NCBI RefSeq assembly: GCF_003473485.1
Contig: NC_053042.1
Location: forward strand, 6,533,501-6,597,500
DNA from: Medicago truncatula
Taxonomy: Eukaryota > Streptophyta > Magnoliopsida > Fabales > Fabaceae
DNA length: 64,000 bases
Reading direction: 5' to 3'
Positions 52,591 through 63,492 of this stretch are shown piece after piece; the stretch's first letter is position 1, and each line of letters begins with the position of its first letter. The notes beneath the pieces are model-generated. The model saw only the letters and a list, made by a program, of their open reading frames with translations, was not told the DNA's origin and searched no databases. The position numbers and the translations under genes are program-made.

Positions 52591-53829
52591 TTGTTTCTCT
52601 TTCTCTGCGTTTTCACCGCAGTTTCTTCTCCTTTTCTGCATTTTTACGCTTCTCTTCTTCTCTGTTCTCCCTTGGCTTCTCGTCAGAATTCTCCAGATAC
52701 TGATTCGCCATTCTATGTTCATCCCAGTGAGAGTCCAACTTCTCTCAATATTTCTCCAAAATTGGATGGATCCAATTATCTTGCATGGAGTCGCTCCATG
52801 CAACGAGCTCTTGGCACAAAGAACAAGTTGATTTTCATTGATGGATCCACACCAATTCCTGATTTTGATGATCTCAACAGGCGCGCTTGGGAACGTTGCA
52901 ACTATCTTCTTCATTCATGGATCTTGAACTCTGTTTCGGATTCTATTGCTCAAACCATCTTGTTCCATGACACTGCTATTTCAGCTTGGGAAGATCTGAA
53001 AGAACACTTTGCTAAGGTTGATCGTGTTTGTATCTCTTCTTTACGTTCCACAATCAACAATCTCAAACAAGGTACTAAATCTGTTTTGGAATATTTCCTC
53101 GAGCTTCGTACTCTTTGGGATGAATTGAACTCCCATAGACCTATCCCTACCTGCAATTGTGTTCATACATGTAGGGTTGATTCAATTCGCATTGCAAAAC
53201 AATATAGAGTTGAGGACCAGATTATGCAGTTTTTAACTGGTTTAAATGAGTCATTTTCTGTGGTTAAGACTCAGATCCTTCTTATGGATCTTTTACCTCA
53301 TATAAACAAGGTATATTCATTAGTGGTTCAAGAAGAGAGTCAAAACTCTTTGCTTCCTACACCTACTTCTGTTGATGAATCATCCATCTTTGTTAATGCA
53401 TATGATTTCAAGAAGTTTGTTGGTAATAAGGGTAAAGGTCCTTCTGGTGCTTCTACAAACAAATCTGGTGGTAGGTTTTGCACTTTCTGCAACCGGTACA
53501 ACCACACTATTGAATTTTGTTACTTGAAACATGGGCATCCCAATATCAACAAGTTCCATAATTGAACCAATGCCACTACTGCTGAGATTTTTGAAGCTAG
53601 TAAATCTTCCTCAACTACTGATATGGTAACAATTGGTTCCAATTTTAGCTTGACACAAGAGAAGTATGATCACCTTGTGACTTTACTACAGCAGGCAAAT
53701 TTACTATCTTCAGCATCTCCTCCTTCAGGACATGTCTCTAATCTTATCCATACTTCTCCATTTCTAGGTCCTTCATCTAGCATTCACAGTGTCATTACTT
53801 GTTCCATTAACACCAATTTTGATTTTTGA
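52591..53829 (+). pseudogene. Copia gag remnant
   Basis: Open from 52591 to 53565. It carries the plant copia gag (UBN2/retrotran_gag) pattern: LNISPKLDGSNYLAWSRSMQ, AWEDLKEHF, LEYFLELRTLWDEL, and a CCHC knuckle CTFCNRYNHTIEFC starting at 53479. A stop at 53563 is followed by a further in-frame-like segment to 53829. Homologous gag would begin near 52720, so the first ~40 codons are probably not native. Confidence 0.85.
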
Positions 53830-56057
53830 CTTTTAGATTCAGGTGCTAACGATCATATATGCTCTTCTTTTACTTCTTTTTCTTCCTTTTATTAAATCAA
53901 ACCAACCAATGTTAATTTACCAAATGGTTCTTCAATTATAGTTGATCATGCTGGTACTGTTTCATTTTCTCCACATTTATATCTGACACATGTCTTGTAT
54001 TGCTCTACATTTAGACTCAACCTTATTTCTATTTCTAAAATGTGTGAATCACTTTCTTGCTTCATGAATTTCTCCTCTAATGGTTGTGTTATTTAGGACT
54101 TGAATACCATGAGGATGATTGGTTTGGGTGAAAAGATAAATGGCTTATACAAGTTGGTGGTGAATACTTCTGCTTCTAGTTCTCCCTTTCCTCCAAATAA
54201 TTTTTCCCCCACCCTTTGTAATGTTTCTGCTTCCAATAAAGATACTTTTACTGTAATTCCTTCTTCAGCCATAAGGCATTTTAGATTTGGACATCTCTCT
54301 AATCAGAGACTGTCTCAGTTGAACAATTTGTATCCCCCTATTACTTGTGATAATAAAGCCACTTGTGATATTTGTCACTTTGCTAGACATAAAGCTTCCT
54401 TTAAATTTGAACTTTTACATTTGGATATTTGGGGTCCTCTTGCTATTTCTTTTGTACATAATCACATATATTTTTTTACCATTGTGGATGATTTTAGTAG
54501 ATTTGTTTGGACCATTTTGCTCAAATCCAAATATGATGTTTCTCAACATGTTAAAAACTTCATTCATAGCATTGAAACACAACATCACATCACTCCCAAA
54601 ACTGTTAGATCAGATAATGGCCCTGAATTCCTCATCCCTGATTTTTATGCCTCTAAAGGTATTCAACACCAAAGATCATGTGTTGAAACTCCCCAACAAA
54701 ATGGTAGGGTTAAAAGAAAACATCAACATATATTAAATGTTGCTAGAGCTCTATTGTTTCAGTCTAAACTTCCTAAACATTTTTGGTCTTATGCTGTCAA
54801 TCATGCTACTTTTCTGATCAATAGAGTTTCCACTCCTTTACTTGACAATCTTTCCCCATATCAGGTTTTATATGATTCTCTACCTGATATCAACACTTTT
54901 AAAGTTTTTCGTTCCCTTTGTTATGCTTCCACTCTTCAGGCTCATAGATCAAAACTTGATTCTAGAGCCAGAAAATTTGTTTTCTTGGGATACAAGTCAG
55001 GTTTCAAAGGTGTTGTTCTTTATGATTTGAATTCGAGAGAAATTGTTATTTCTAGACATGTCACTTTTCATGATCATATTTTACCATATATCAACTCTAA
55101 AGTCACTCATTGGGAGTATTTTTCCTTCAAAATCTTCATCTACTCCTCCCGCTGAGTTTGACATTTCCTCTGCCCCACATTCTTCTTCTTTTGATGATAT
55201 TCCCTCTAACACATTATCTCCCACCATTCCACCACCTGAGTTACCTCCTATTATCAGATCTTCTAGAACCAGAAATCCACCATCACACCTCAACGATTTT
55301 GTATTTCATGTCTCCAATCAATCATCTTCTCTCCATCCCTCTACTGATTTTACTAGTTATCCTATTACTAACTCTCTTTCCTATGATAAATTGTCTAACC
55401 AACATCTTCAATTTGTTTTGTCCCTCCAAACACACACTTAGCCAAAATCTTATGCTGAAGCTAGTAAATTTGACTGTTGGAAGAAAGCCATGGAGACTGA
55501 ACTTGCTGCTCTTGTACAAACTGGAACATGGAAACTTGTTGACTTACCTCCCAACACCACACCAATTGGATGCATATGGGTTTATAAGATTAGCATCATG
55601 CAGATGGATCCATAGAAAGGTTCAAAGCACGTTTAGTTGCAAAAGGTTACAACCAAATAGAGGGTTTGGACTATTTGATACTTATTCCCCTGTTGTTAAA
55701 CTCACCACAGTAAGACCTGTTATTGCTTTAGCATCTATTCATCACTGGTTCATACACCAACTTGATGTTAATAATGCTTTCCTGCATGGTGAATTGCAAG
55801 AAGATGTGTACATGCAATTACCACCTGGTCTCAATGTATCAATCTAAACCTAACAAGTTTGCAAATTGGTTAAATCCCTCTATGGATTGAAACAAGCCTC
55901 TAGAAAATGGTATGAAAAGTTAACATCTTTATTACTGGTTCAAGGCTACAAGCATGCCAACTCAGATCATTCTCTTTTCACAAAGTCTTCTACTACTACC
56001 TTCATTGTTGTTGTGGTGTATGTAGATAACATCATTCTAGCAGGCAATTCTTTCTGA
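53830..56057 (+). pseudogene. Copia pol remnant (protease, integrase, partial reverse transcriptase)
   Basis: The protease motif LDSGANDHIC lies at about 53833. The GAG-pre-integrase HHCC region is at 54280-54400 (RFGHLS, CDICHFARHK). The integrase has HLDIWGP and RSDNGPEF for the first two acidic residues, but the third position reads QNGRVKRKH where copia elements have a Glu (VERKH). The RT is split over frames: [55 protein letters not shown] and VVYVDNIILAG. The active-site YVDD is YVDN. It cannot be functional. Confidence 0.88.
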
Positions 56058-56058
56058 G

Positions 56059-56507
56059 TTTTAGGAAAATAAATAATTTCTACGTGCTAGCTTAAATTGA
56101 CAAGTCATGAAAAAGTATACACGTCTATCAACAAAAATGAAATTACCACGTGTATCATGCATTTCCCATCATAAATTACTATCATTTTATTGATAAAAAA
56201 TCTAACTCCATATAGTACAATTTGTTTCAATTTCAAGCCTCATACATTTAGACAATCCTTAATGGAGTGGAGTACATTCCTTTATCAAGGCCACCATTAC
56301 TGCTATAGTGCATGATTGATCACCCACCAACAACTACTAATTAAAGATCCAATCCACGTGTACAAGTACAACAATATCTAGTATCCATCCAAAAAACTAC
56401 ACTTAAATATCAACATTAAATGAAATCAAGACATACTAGTTTACAACATTACAATAACAATCATCTTATAACTACTCACTAAAAAAAATCAAAAAGTTGT
56501 TAAAAAA
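56059..56507. other. 3' flank of AOS, nothing else supported
   Basis: Short AT-rich interval between the broken end of the copia element and the AOS stop codon. It should contain the AOS 3' untranslated region. Two CACGTG-type cores (about 56147 and 56353) lie here but are downstream of the gene. Confidence 0.5.
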
Positions 56508-58082
56508 TTAGAAGCTTGATCTCTTTAGAGAAGTGAGGGTAATAGAAGGACCTAAAGGTGAATTTCCAACTTGAATCTCAAAGGAATCATACCTAAGAAA
56601 AAGTTCAACAACCAAAAGTCTTGAAATCAATGTGGTGAAATCTTTACCAGCACATTGTTTATTCCCAACAGTTGGAGATTGAGATTCTGGTCCATTAGAC
56701 CAAAGCACATGTTTCAACAATTTCTCACCTTCATCACCAACAAATCTATCTGCAACAAATTCCTCAGCTCTTTCAAAAATCTTAGGATCTTTAGTAGCAA
56801 AAGGTTGATATCCTAACAACAATTCACCTTTCTTAACTAAAAAACCATTCTCATGATTTTCAATCACCATATCCCTTTTTGCTCTTCCAAATTGTAATGG
56901 AACCGGTGGATCAATACGAAAAGCTTCGTATACCACCGATTTCATCAACGGCATATTCTCCATGGCCGCCATAGTAATTTCCCCGCCAGCAGATCTTACT
57001 GCCTCTCTAATTTCCGTTGCTAATTTTGTATGCAACCTCACTCCACCGCGCCCGATCCATTTCATCAAATTAGGGAAAAACAGCTTCATCCCGCCAAACG
57101 AATTAAAACATGTTGCGAATAATAGATTATGACAAGCCTCCTCTTTTGAAACATCCAAACGCTCTGCTTCCTCAAGAGCAAATCCCGAGGAAGCATAAAA
57201 GAAATCATAAAGTCTTTGGTAATCTTTCTTAATGAGCCGAAATGGTAGACGAAAATTATGTATCATAGAATCTTCCACAAATTTCGGTAGGCCCAGTTTC
57301 AAAACTGGACCTAACTGAAACAAAACCCATTTCTGAACCATTTTTGGACCGTCAAGTCCAAGTTCGGTGTCCACAGGGTTAACACCGAACAAAGCACGGT
57401 TCAAGAAATTAAATGCAGCTTGATCATTATTATCAGCAAAACTAGCGTGACCATTTTCAGCAAGTTGATTTTCCAAAGCATTAAAAAACTCTCTGTAACA
57501 TGACTGAAACTCTGGAATAACATGACGGCTACGTGATTTAAGGAGAAAAAACATCAACTTCTTGAGCTGTTCATGTTTTGGTTCAGAAGGATCAAGGTAA
57601 GATAAAACTCTATAACCACCAGTGAGTTCTGTAGAAGGTGTGTATGTACCTGTGAATACATCGGTTTTATCGATCTTCGATGCGTCGAAGAGGACGGGGA
57701 AGCTTTTGCCATCAAGGAGGACAACAACGTTAGGGTTTTGAGCTATGAAAGGACCAGGTGGAACGTTAGTGCGGAAGATAGTTGACTGGTATTTTTGGAT
57801 ACGTGATTTGAAGTATTCATCACGACCTTGGTTGTAGAAATAGTCTAAACGGTCTTTGTATGGTTGGATGAATGGGATGCCATAGTCACCAGGGATTTTA
57901 CGGATCGGAAGTTTGGTTGTTTGTGGTTGAGAGATGGAGACTTGGAAGGGTGGTTTTTCTGAAACTGAGGATCTTATAGGTGGAAGAAAGGTGGAGGAAC
58001 GTCGTGATGAGGTGGTGGAAGAGGGTCTGTTTTGGTGTTTGAGGAGATTAGGAGAAGGAGTTGAAAGAGTAGAGGAAGCCAT
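56508..58082 (-). CDS. AOS: Allene oxide synthase, CYP74A (chloroplast)
   Basis: Single uninterrupted frame of 524 residues. It dehydrates 13-hydroperoxy-linolenic acid to the unstable allene oxide that allene oxide cyclase turns into OPDA, the jasmonate precursor, in the plastid. The first ~55 residues are Ser/Thr/Pro-rich with few acids, as in a transit peptide. The mature part begins at LPIRKIPGDYGIPF. The CYP74 pattern TGTYTPSTELTGGYRVLSYLDPSEPKHEQ is present. The I-helix region FNSFGGMK lacks the O2-activation acid/Thr pair, as in all CYP74. An ExxR equivalent is in VYEAFRIDPPVP, and the haem loop is VGNKQCAGKDF with its Cys ligand. Full length and intronless, as usual for AOS. The AOS rather than HPL assignment rests on the transit peptide and overall sequence. 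Confidence 0.95.
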   Translation of the reverse strand: MASSTLSTPSPNLLKHQNRPSSTTSSRRSSTFLPPIRSSVSEKPPFQVSISQPQTTKLPIRKIPGDYGIPFIQPYKDRLDYFYNQGRDEYFKSRIQKYQSTIFRTNVPPGPFIAQNPNVVVLLDGKSFPVLFDASKIDKTDVFTGTYTPSTELTGGYRVLSYLDPSEPKHEQLKKLMFFLLKSRSRHVIPEFQSCYREFFNALENQLAENGHASFADNNDQAAFNFLNRALFGVNPVDTELGLDGPKMVQKWVLFQLGPVLKLGLPKFVEDSMIHNFRLPFRLIKKDYQRLYDFFYASSGFALEEAERLDVSKEEACHNLLFATCFNSFGGMKLFFPNLMKWIGRGGVRLHTKLATEIREAVRSAGGEITMAAMENMPLMKSVVYEAFRIDPPVPLQFGRAKRDMVIENHENGFLVKKGELLLGYQPFATKDPKIFERAEEFVADRFVGDEGEKLLKHVLWSNGPESQSPTVGNKQCAGKDFTTLISRLLVVELFLRYDSFEIQVGNSPLGPSITLTSLKRSSF

Positions 58083-58148
58083 GCTTGGAGGTGGTGAATG
58101 GTGATGGTGGTGTAGATAGTAGTTGAGTTTGTGAGAAGGTGGTGTTGA

Positions 58149-58157
58149 TATTTATAG
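58149..58157 (-). promoter_or_regulatory. Probable TATA box of AOS
   Basis: The minus strand reads ctataaata about 67-75 nt upstream of the ATG. This leaves room for a short 5' untranslated region of about 35-45 nt. Confidence 0.55.
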
Positions 58158-59436
58158 AATATTAAATTGTGTGTGTATGTGTAGCTAATAGCTATGACCA
58201 TTCTTCACGAGCTATAATGTATGTGTATGTACTTTTATTGACCTGACAAAAACAGATTAGAAAAAGTAATGTAGTTGTGAAAATGCGTGCAATTATTTTC
58301 TTTTTTACTTTCTTTTGGTGTACACACTGTCATTCGGTCACGCTTGTCTTCTCTAATTTTGGAGGAACAAGTAGTCAAATTTATGAAAGCTATGAAGAGG
58401 ACTTACCCTAATCTAATGTTATTTGAAAAGAGAAAATGTGTTTTAAGGCACAGGCTAATAAGTTAAATATAGAAATTTTTTTGTTGGAAATCATGTGTTG
58501 AATACACAATATTTTTATTTTTGGGTTGTTTAACATGTGCTATTAGGGTACAAGTTAGCATGACTTTTTGAAAAATAATTTTTCGACAATATGGGACAAC
58601 CCAAAGATGTTTGGTAATTTAAGGTGGCTTTGTTTTAATTTTTGTGTTAATACTCATACTGTTACATGTGTTTAAGGTTGTTTCATAAGTTGTCTTTAAA
58701 TAGATGTTCAAATAACATACATCAACTAAAGTATAGATAGAAGGGATATCGGTATGATGGAATCGAGAAAGATTGGTCGACCTTGAGCATCGTCCGTCTA
58801 GATGAATATTTGAGGATGGTAATTGCTTGCACTCTACTCCCTCCATAATGAAATGTAAACAAAAAGTTAATGCATTTGTACTAAGTTTTTAACATTCTTC
58901 TACCACTTTCGTTAATATTTCATTTTACAGGGAGTATGTTCAAGCTAGTATAGAAGAGAGTGAGGAGGTATCAAGTCGAATGAGTTGTGTACCTTGCATT
59001 ATGGTGAATGATAATTTTTATAGGCATCGTGAAGGAGCTGTTAGAGAGTGATGGAGTGGTCATTACGTACGGTGCCTTGTTAATTTTGGACCTAGTGGTC
59101 GTTGAGAAGTGTTATCAGTTGATGGACTAATTGAATTTATAGTGAAGTTTGGTAAAATTAACGGTTAAACTAACTTAAAAATATAATCGTATAATTAATA
59201 TTTAATTATTTACAAATAAGAAAAATAGATAAAACTGAGAGAAAAATAATAAACTTACAACTTTAAGCTACTTCAAACATATCTATAAGTTAGTAAAAGT
59301 AAGTTATAAACTCGTAAAAAACATGATGACTATTCAACATATCTTTTTTAGTTATATCACATTATCAGCTAGTTTATTATACTTGTCAAACAAACCCTAA
59401 GAACTCCCTTCCTTCCTCTCTTTCCTTAAAAAAAAA

Positions 59437-59480
59437 AACTCCTTTATGATACTTTTTTGTGGTAACTCCTTTATGATACT
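59437..59480 (-). mobile_element. 10-nt micro-insertion with 17-bp direct repeat
   Basis: aactcctttatgatact at 59437-59453 and 59464-59480 (exact) flanks tttttgtggt. Just upstream, aactccctt (59402-59410) and another poly-A-ended stretch suggest a second, nested event. Confidence 0.65.
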
Positions 59481-59755
59481 AATGATGCATTTAATTTGTT
59501 AAAAAATAGGGGACTAGACTAAACAATTTTATTGTATACTTTTAATTTAGAAATTGGTCATGGGACTAAAAAAAAGATAACAAAAAATTAGAAAAAGAAA
59601 AAAAAAAAAAAAAAAAAAAACTGGTAATTGTTTTACGTCACTGAACCTTAAGATAACTATTTGTTGACGATACACATCATCAAAAATACCTTTTCTTAGT
59701 TTCCAATATAAAAAGATCATATCTCTATCTTCTTTCAATAGATTTATATATTGCT

Positions 59756-59804
59756 TTATATTGTTCTTTTTTTTTTTTTTTTAACAAGAGCCTTATATTG
59801 TTCT
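59756..59804 (-). mobile_element. 25-nt poly-T micro-insertion with 12-bp direct repeat
   Basis: ttatattgttct at 59756-59767 and 59793-59804 flanks a T-run followed by aacaagagcc. Confidence 0.65.
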
Positions 59805-61090
59805 ATTCTGTCCCTTTTAATATTTACTATATTACAAATCAAATCAAATACATTTTAATATTCCCTTTTTAAGAGGTAGAATAAAAAATTGTCTATTTTT
59901 TATTATTGACACATGGGGTTCAAGGCACCAACACACCACACACGCTTACAAAGAGTTTTGCTTTGTACATGTGGGAAACCGGAAACAACGTCATAAAAAC
60001 CTCGTTGACCAGCATGGCCATACCTAACTTGAATATTCCATTCAATCATACTCAAAAGTAATTACCATGTTTGACTTGCATGTTATATTATGGTCTCATT
60101 AAAATTGAGTTTTACGGAGTAGTATTTTACCAAAAATAATACTATTTGAATTTTAGTCCTCTCAAAATAAAAATTGAATTTTAGTAGCTAAATCGAGCGA
60201 TAGAAGGGAATTCACGAACAACTGCTTTTCAATAAGATCGTTTGAATATCCATACTCCTACGTGTAATATTAATATAGGAAATCCAAATCGAATGTTATT
60301 TATAATTTCAACACATTCCAAGCTTTATAACCATACTCACTGCCGGCCAACATACAACACTCTAGTTCTTCATGTCAAAACATTATAGAGCTGTTATTAC
60401 ACTATCCCTCACTAATTATAATCATTTAGAAGAAAAAAAATATTTATCCTTAAATATAAGACCATTTACAAATTTTTAGATACATTTATTCTTTTTTTTA
60501 TTATAAATGACAACATGGTAATAATCATATATTTTTTAGACAAATTCATTATTCAAACAACTTTTTTTAATACTTATGATTTTTTTTTTTAATAAAAGAT
60601 GTTTATTTCATTTAATTAAAAATAATATTATCGTGAATTTTGTTATATGTTCCTATATAATAGGACAAATGGAATAATAAATAAAGCTATAAATATTATA
60701 AGTCTCATTATCAAACTTTATTACATTGAAAAGTCAAAATGCAGTATTCCGTCCATATATAGAACAGACTTTGGCTTGCGATCCTTTCCGCCCAACTTTT
60801 CGGTATAGATTCTAACATAATTAAGTGGACCGTTGATTTACACGAAAAGAAAAGAAAAAAAAAGTAAAAGGAAATTAAAAAGGTGACTAGATTTTTGAAC
60901 CGTGCTCTGCTCGGATTTATTGTAAAGAGGTTGACATACGAATAATAAAATGCAATATATAATTGATAACGGTAAAAAAAAAAAAAAAAGTTGTAAGGTC
61001 ACGCCTTTCCATTTGCAAAGCTCTAAATATCAAAATATATGATTTTTGTGTTGTGTGTGAAATTTTTAAACGGTTTAGGTTTTATTTTTT

Positions 61091-61235
61091 AGAAACACGT
61101 TTAGGGTTTGGTATATATAACCAAGTTTACATGGAAATTAGGGTAGCCGAGTTTAGAAACACGTTTAGGGTTTGGTATATATAACCAAGTTTACATGGAA
61201 ATTAGGGTAGGCGAGTTTGCATGGAAATTAGGGTA
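61091..61235. repeat. 64-bp tandem repeat, two copies plus partial
   Basis: Units at 61091-61154 and 61155-61218 differ at one or two bases. Each begins agaaacacgtttagggtttg. A partial third (gcatggaaattagggta) follows. Confidence 0.95.
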
Positions 61236-61242
61236 TTCTGTT

Positions 61243-61545
61243 TGTAAACCTAATAAAGCAAATGAGTGGGAAAAAATTAAGTTAAATTGTTACAGACCTA
61301 ACAAAATTAATAAATAAGGATATGCTCATTGTTTCTAAAACAAACGTGCAGCATCAAATAAGTGTAGAAAATATTTCTTACGGAAAAGAAAAAAAAAGCA
61401 AGAGGATAGGAATGAAATTGGTGCCATGCATGCATTTTTTTAGATGGAATTTGTTAGGTTAAATAATTGCAAACCTAATAAAGTAAATGAGCGGGAAAAA
61501 ATTAAGTTAAATTGTTGCTGACCTAACAAAATTAATAAGGATAAT
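61243..61545. repeat. Direct repeat pair of about 80 bp
   Basis: 61243-61323 and 61466-61545 share aacctaataaag(c/t)aaatgag, gggaaaaaattaagttaaat and gacctaacaaaattaataa. They are separated by about 140 bp. Confidence 0.85.
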
Positions 61546-61850
61546 GGTGATTAACAATGTTCCGGACAGGGCAAATGTCCAATCTGATGATGGATGGGAT
61601 TAAAAAGGTACACACTAATTGTTTGCGAACTTGAAGGGGAAGGGGAAGTAAAGACTTGAAAATAAAGGAATGAGTAAGGGGAAGAAATAGATGACATTAA
61701 AATAAGAGACTTTGGGGGCTTATTTCTTCAAAATATAAAACTCTCCTCGTTTGGAGAATTAAAAAAATGTATTGGAGGAGGATTTTATGGGGTTTGAGAA
61801 TGTTTATATGAACTCTTCAAATTTAATATATGTTGTTATAATATTCTTAA

Positions 61851-61898
61851 AATTAAAAATATATTAATTTTTCTAAAAAAATTAAAAATATATTAATT
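61851..61898 (+). mobile_element. 10-nt micro-insertion with 19-bp direct repeat
   Basis: aattaaaaatatattaatt at 61851-61869 and 61880-61898 (exact) flanks tttctaaaaa. Confidence 0.6.
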
Positions 61899-62106
61899 AT
61901 AAACATTGATTTATCACTCTCTAAAAAAATACTCTTTCAAAAAATATGAAAGATTTCTCAATTTTCCCCTGTATTTATCTCCTTCAAAGTCTTTCCTTCC
62001 CTTCCCCTTCAAACTTCCAAACAAAACCTAAGTCGTTAAGTAACAACATTGATGTCAAACCATAGCATTTCGGAATGAACACTATTTATAAAAAATAATT
62101 CTTACT

Positions 62107-62145
62107 TGGATACAAAGATTTTTTTTTTTTAGGAATGGATACAAA
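62107..62145 (-). mobile_element. Poly-T micro-insertion with 10-bp direct repeat
   Basis: tggatacaaa at 62107-62116 and 62136-62145 flanks a T-run ending aggaa. Confidence 0.55.
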
Positions 62146-63074
62146 TATTTGAACACTACTTTTAAGCATACTCGCATAAAAGAAAAGATAGAGAAATAGT
62201 AATAATTAAATAACATATTTTCACATAAGTGTGGTATATGTTATGATTTAAGTATGTGAGAAGAATCCAATTCAATAGACTAATCGTTTAAATGGAACGG
62301 ATGTATGTATGACTTAAGTATCACACTAATCTATCTTATTTGCTCAATGTGAGATTTACAAGATTGCCATCCCTTTAAAAGCTGATGTACAAAACAACTT
62401 TCTCTCTATGTACAACTTCATGCATCTATCACCAATCAATTACTCTGCTACTACTTTCAAACACTTCAATTTTCACTCTTTCATGGATTTTTATAGTTTT
62501 AACACAATGTTATATTATACTATTGAAATCAATGTATCTGTAAGTGACCATTTTTTTAAGAAAAGTGAACTCATTTCGTGACACAATATTAGCAAAAAGG
62601 TACATGTACTTTTTTTATTACGGAGGAAGTATATGTTATGAGTTATGACTTACACTCATGACATGAGCCACATGACTTCATTATCACATTTAACATTTTA
62701 TCTACTCTTTCTTCTTTGAAGTCTTCACTAATCTGTCACTATTCAATGGTGTACTCTCAATTGTTATGATTTAAGCTATGAAAAGTGTCAAACTTAAAAG
62801 ACTAATCTATTATATAAAACTCTCATAGCTTAATAACACAATAAAAAGAAATTATACACAAGACTACAACCAATGTATTTTCTTAAATGAGACTTATAGT
62901 AAAGCCAAAGGAGGAGTAGTTGAACTATTATTTTAGTCGGCATATATGTAAAGTTGGGTAGCTCAACTAATTTGAGTAAAAGATTAACTAGTTGAAGGTT
63001 CATGATCCAAATATTAACAAGGAGAAAAACTAACAATTAGTAGTAACATTTTTCATTAAAAAAAAAACTTAATT

Positions 63075-63193
63075 GGGCAATGAAATGTGAGTAAAATTAT
63101 GGTTTTTTTTTTTAAGGAATGGTTCATATTTGATGCTGAAGTCGGCAATGAAAATGTGAGTAAAATTATTATGGTTCGTATTTGGTGCTGAAC
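63075..63193. repeat. Tandem duplication with a poly-T micro-insertion in one copy
   Basis: Units at about 63075-63141 and 63144-63193 both read ggcaatgaaa(a)tgtgagtaaaatta, then atggtt and tatttg(a/g)tgctgaa. The first unit carries about 14 extra nt (T-run plus aagga) between two copies of atggtt (63099 and 63119). The second unit is the empty site. Confidence 0.65.
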
Positions 63194-63340
63194 TGAGTGC
63201 TCCAAATGCTACTGTCCTTATAATCAAGTTTTTCATGATTGCTGACAAAGTGGCCCATTGATAAAAAAAAATAAAAAGAATTATTGTAACAATGATGGAG
63301 TGAGTATTAACAATGTTTCTGTCTCGGATAATACTTGCTG

Positions 63341-63492
63341 ACATTGTGGTTGGTAACATTGGTGATATGATGTTACCAACCACAATGTTACAAGTGTGCA
63401 AAACAACAAAAAAGTCTTGTGAAAGAAAAAGAAGAAAGTCACATGTGACATTGTGGTTGACCAATGTCACCAATATCATCAACCACAATGTC
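63341..63492. repeat. Two adjacent hairpins sharing the arm acattgtggtt
   Basis: Hairpin 1: 19-bp perfect arms 63341-63359 and 63370-63388 around a 10-nt loop. Hairpin 2: 14-bp perfect arms 63447-63460 and 63479-63492 around an 18-nt loop. Both use the same core acattgtggttg. They may be the remains of a foldback element. Confidence 0.8.

Larger units (their letters stand above)
52275..56058 (+). mobile_element. Decayed, 3'-truncated Ty1/copia retrotransposon
   Basis: The order gag, protease, integrase, reverse transcriptase defines copia. A primer-binding site complementary to initiator methionine tRNA (tggtatcag) begins at 52464. The DNA before it (about 52275-52459, ending ctctctca) is the probable 5' LTR; its exact start is uncertain. 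Coding parts: 52591-53565, 53623-53829, 54100-55155, 55440-56057. RT stops after the YVDN box; RNase H and a 3' LTR are missing. Stops and frameshifts are frequent. It lies between the CRK cluster and AOS. Confidence 0.88.
58158..61090. other. AOS upstream region and gene-free DNA
   Basis: The promoter-proximal part should contain AOS control elements; I do not see an unambiguous one. Further out there is no coding pattern, only A/T runs and small insertions listed separately. Confidence 0.5.
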
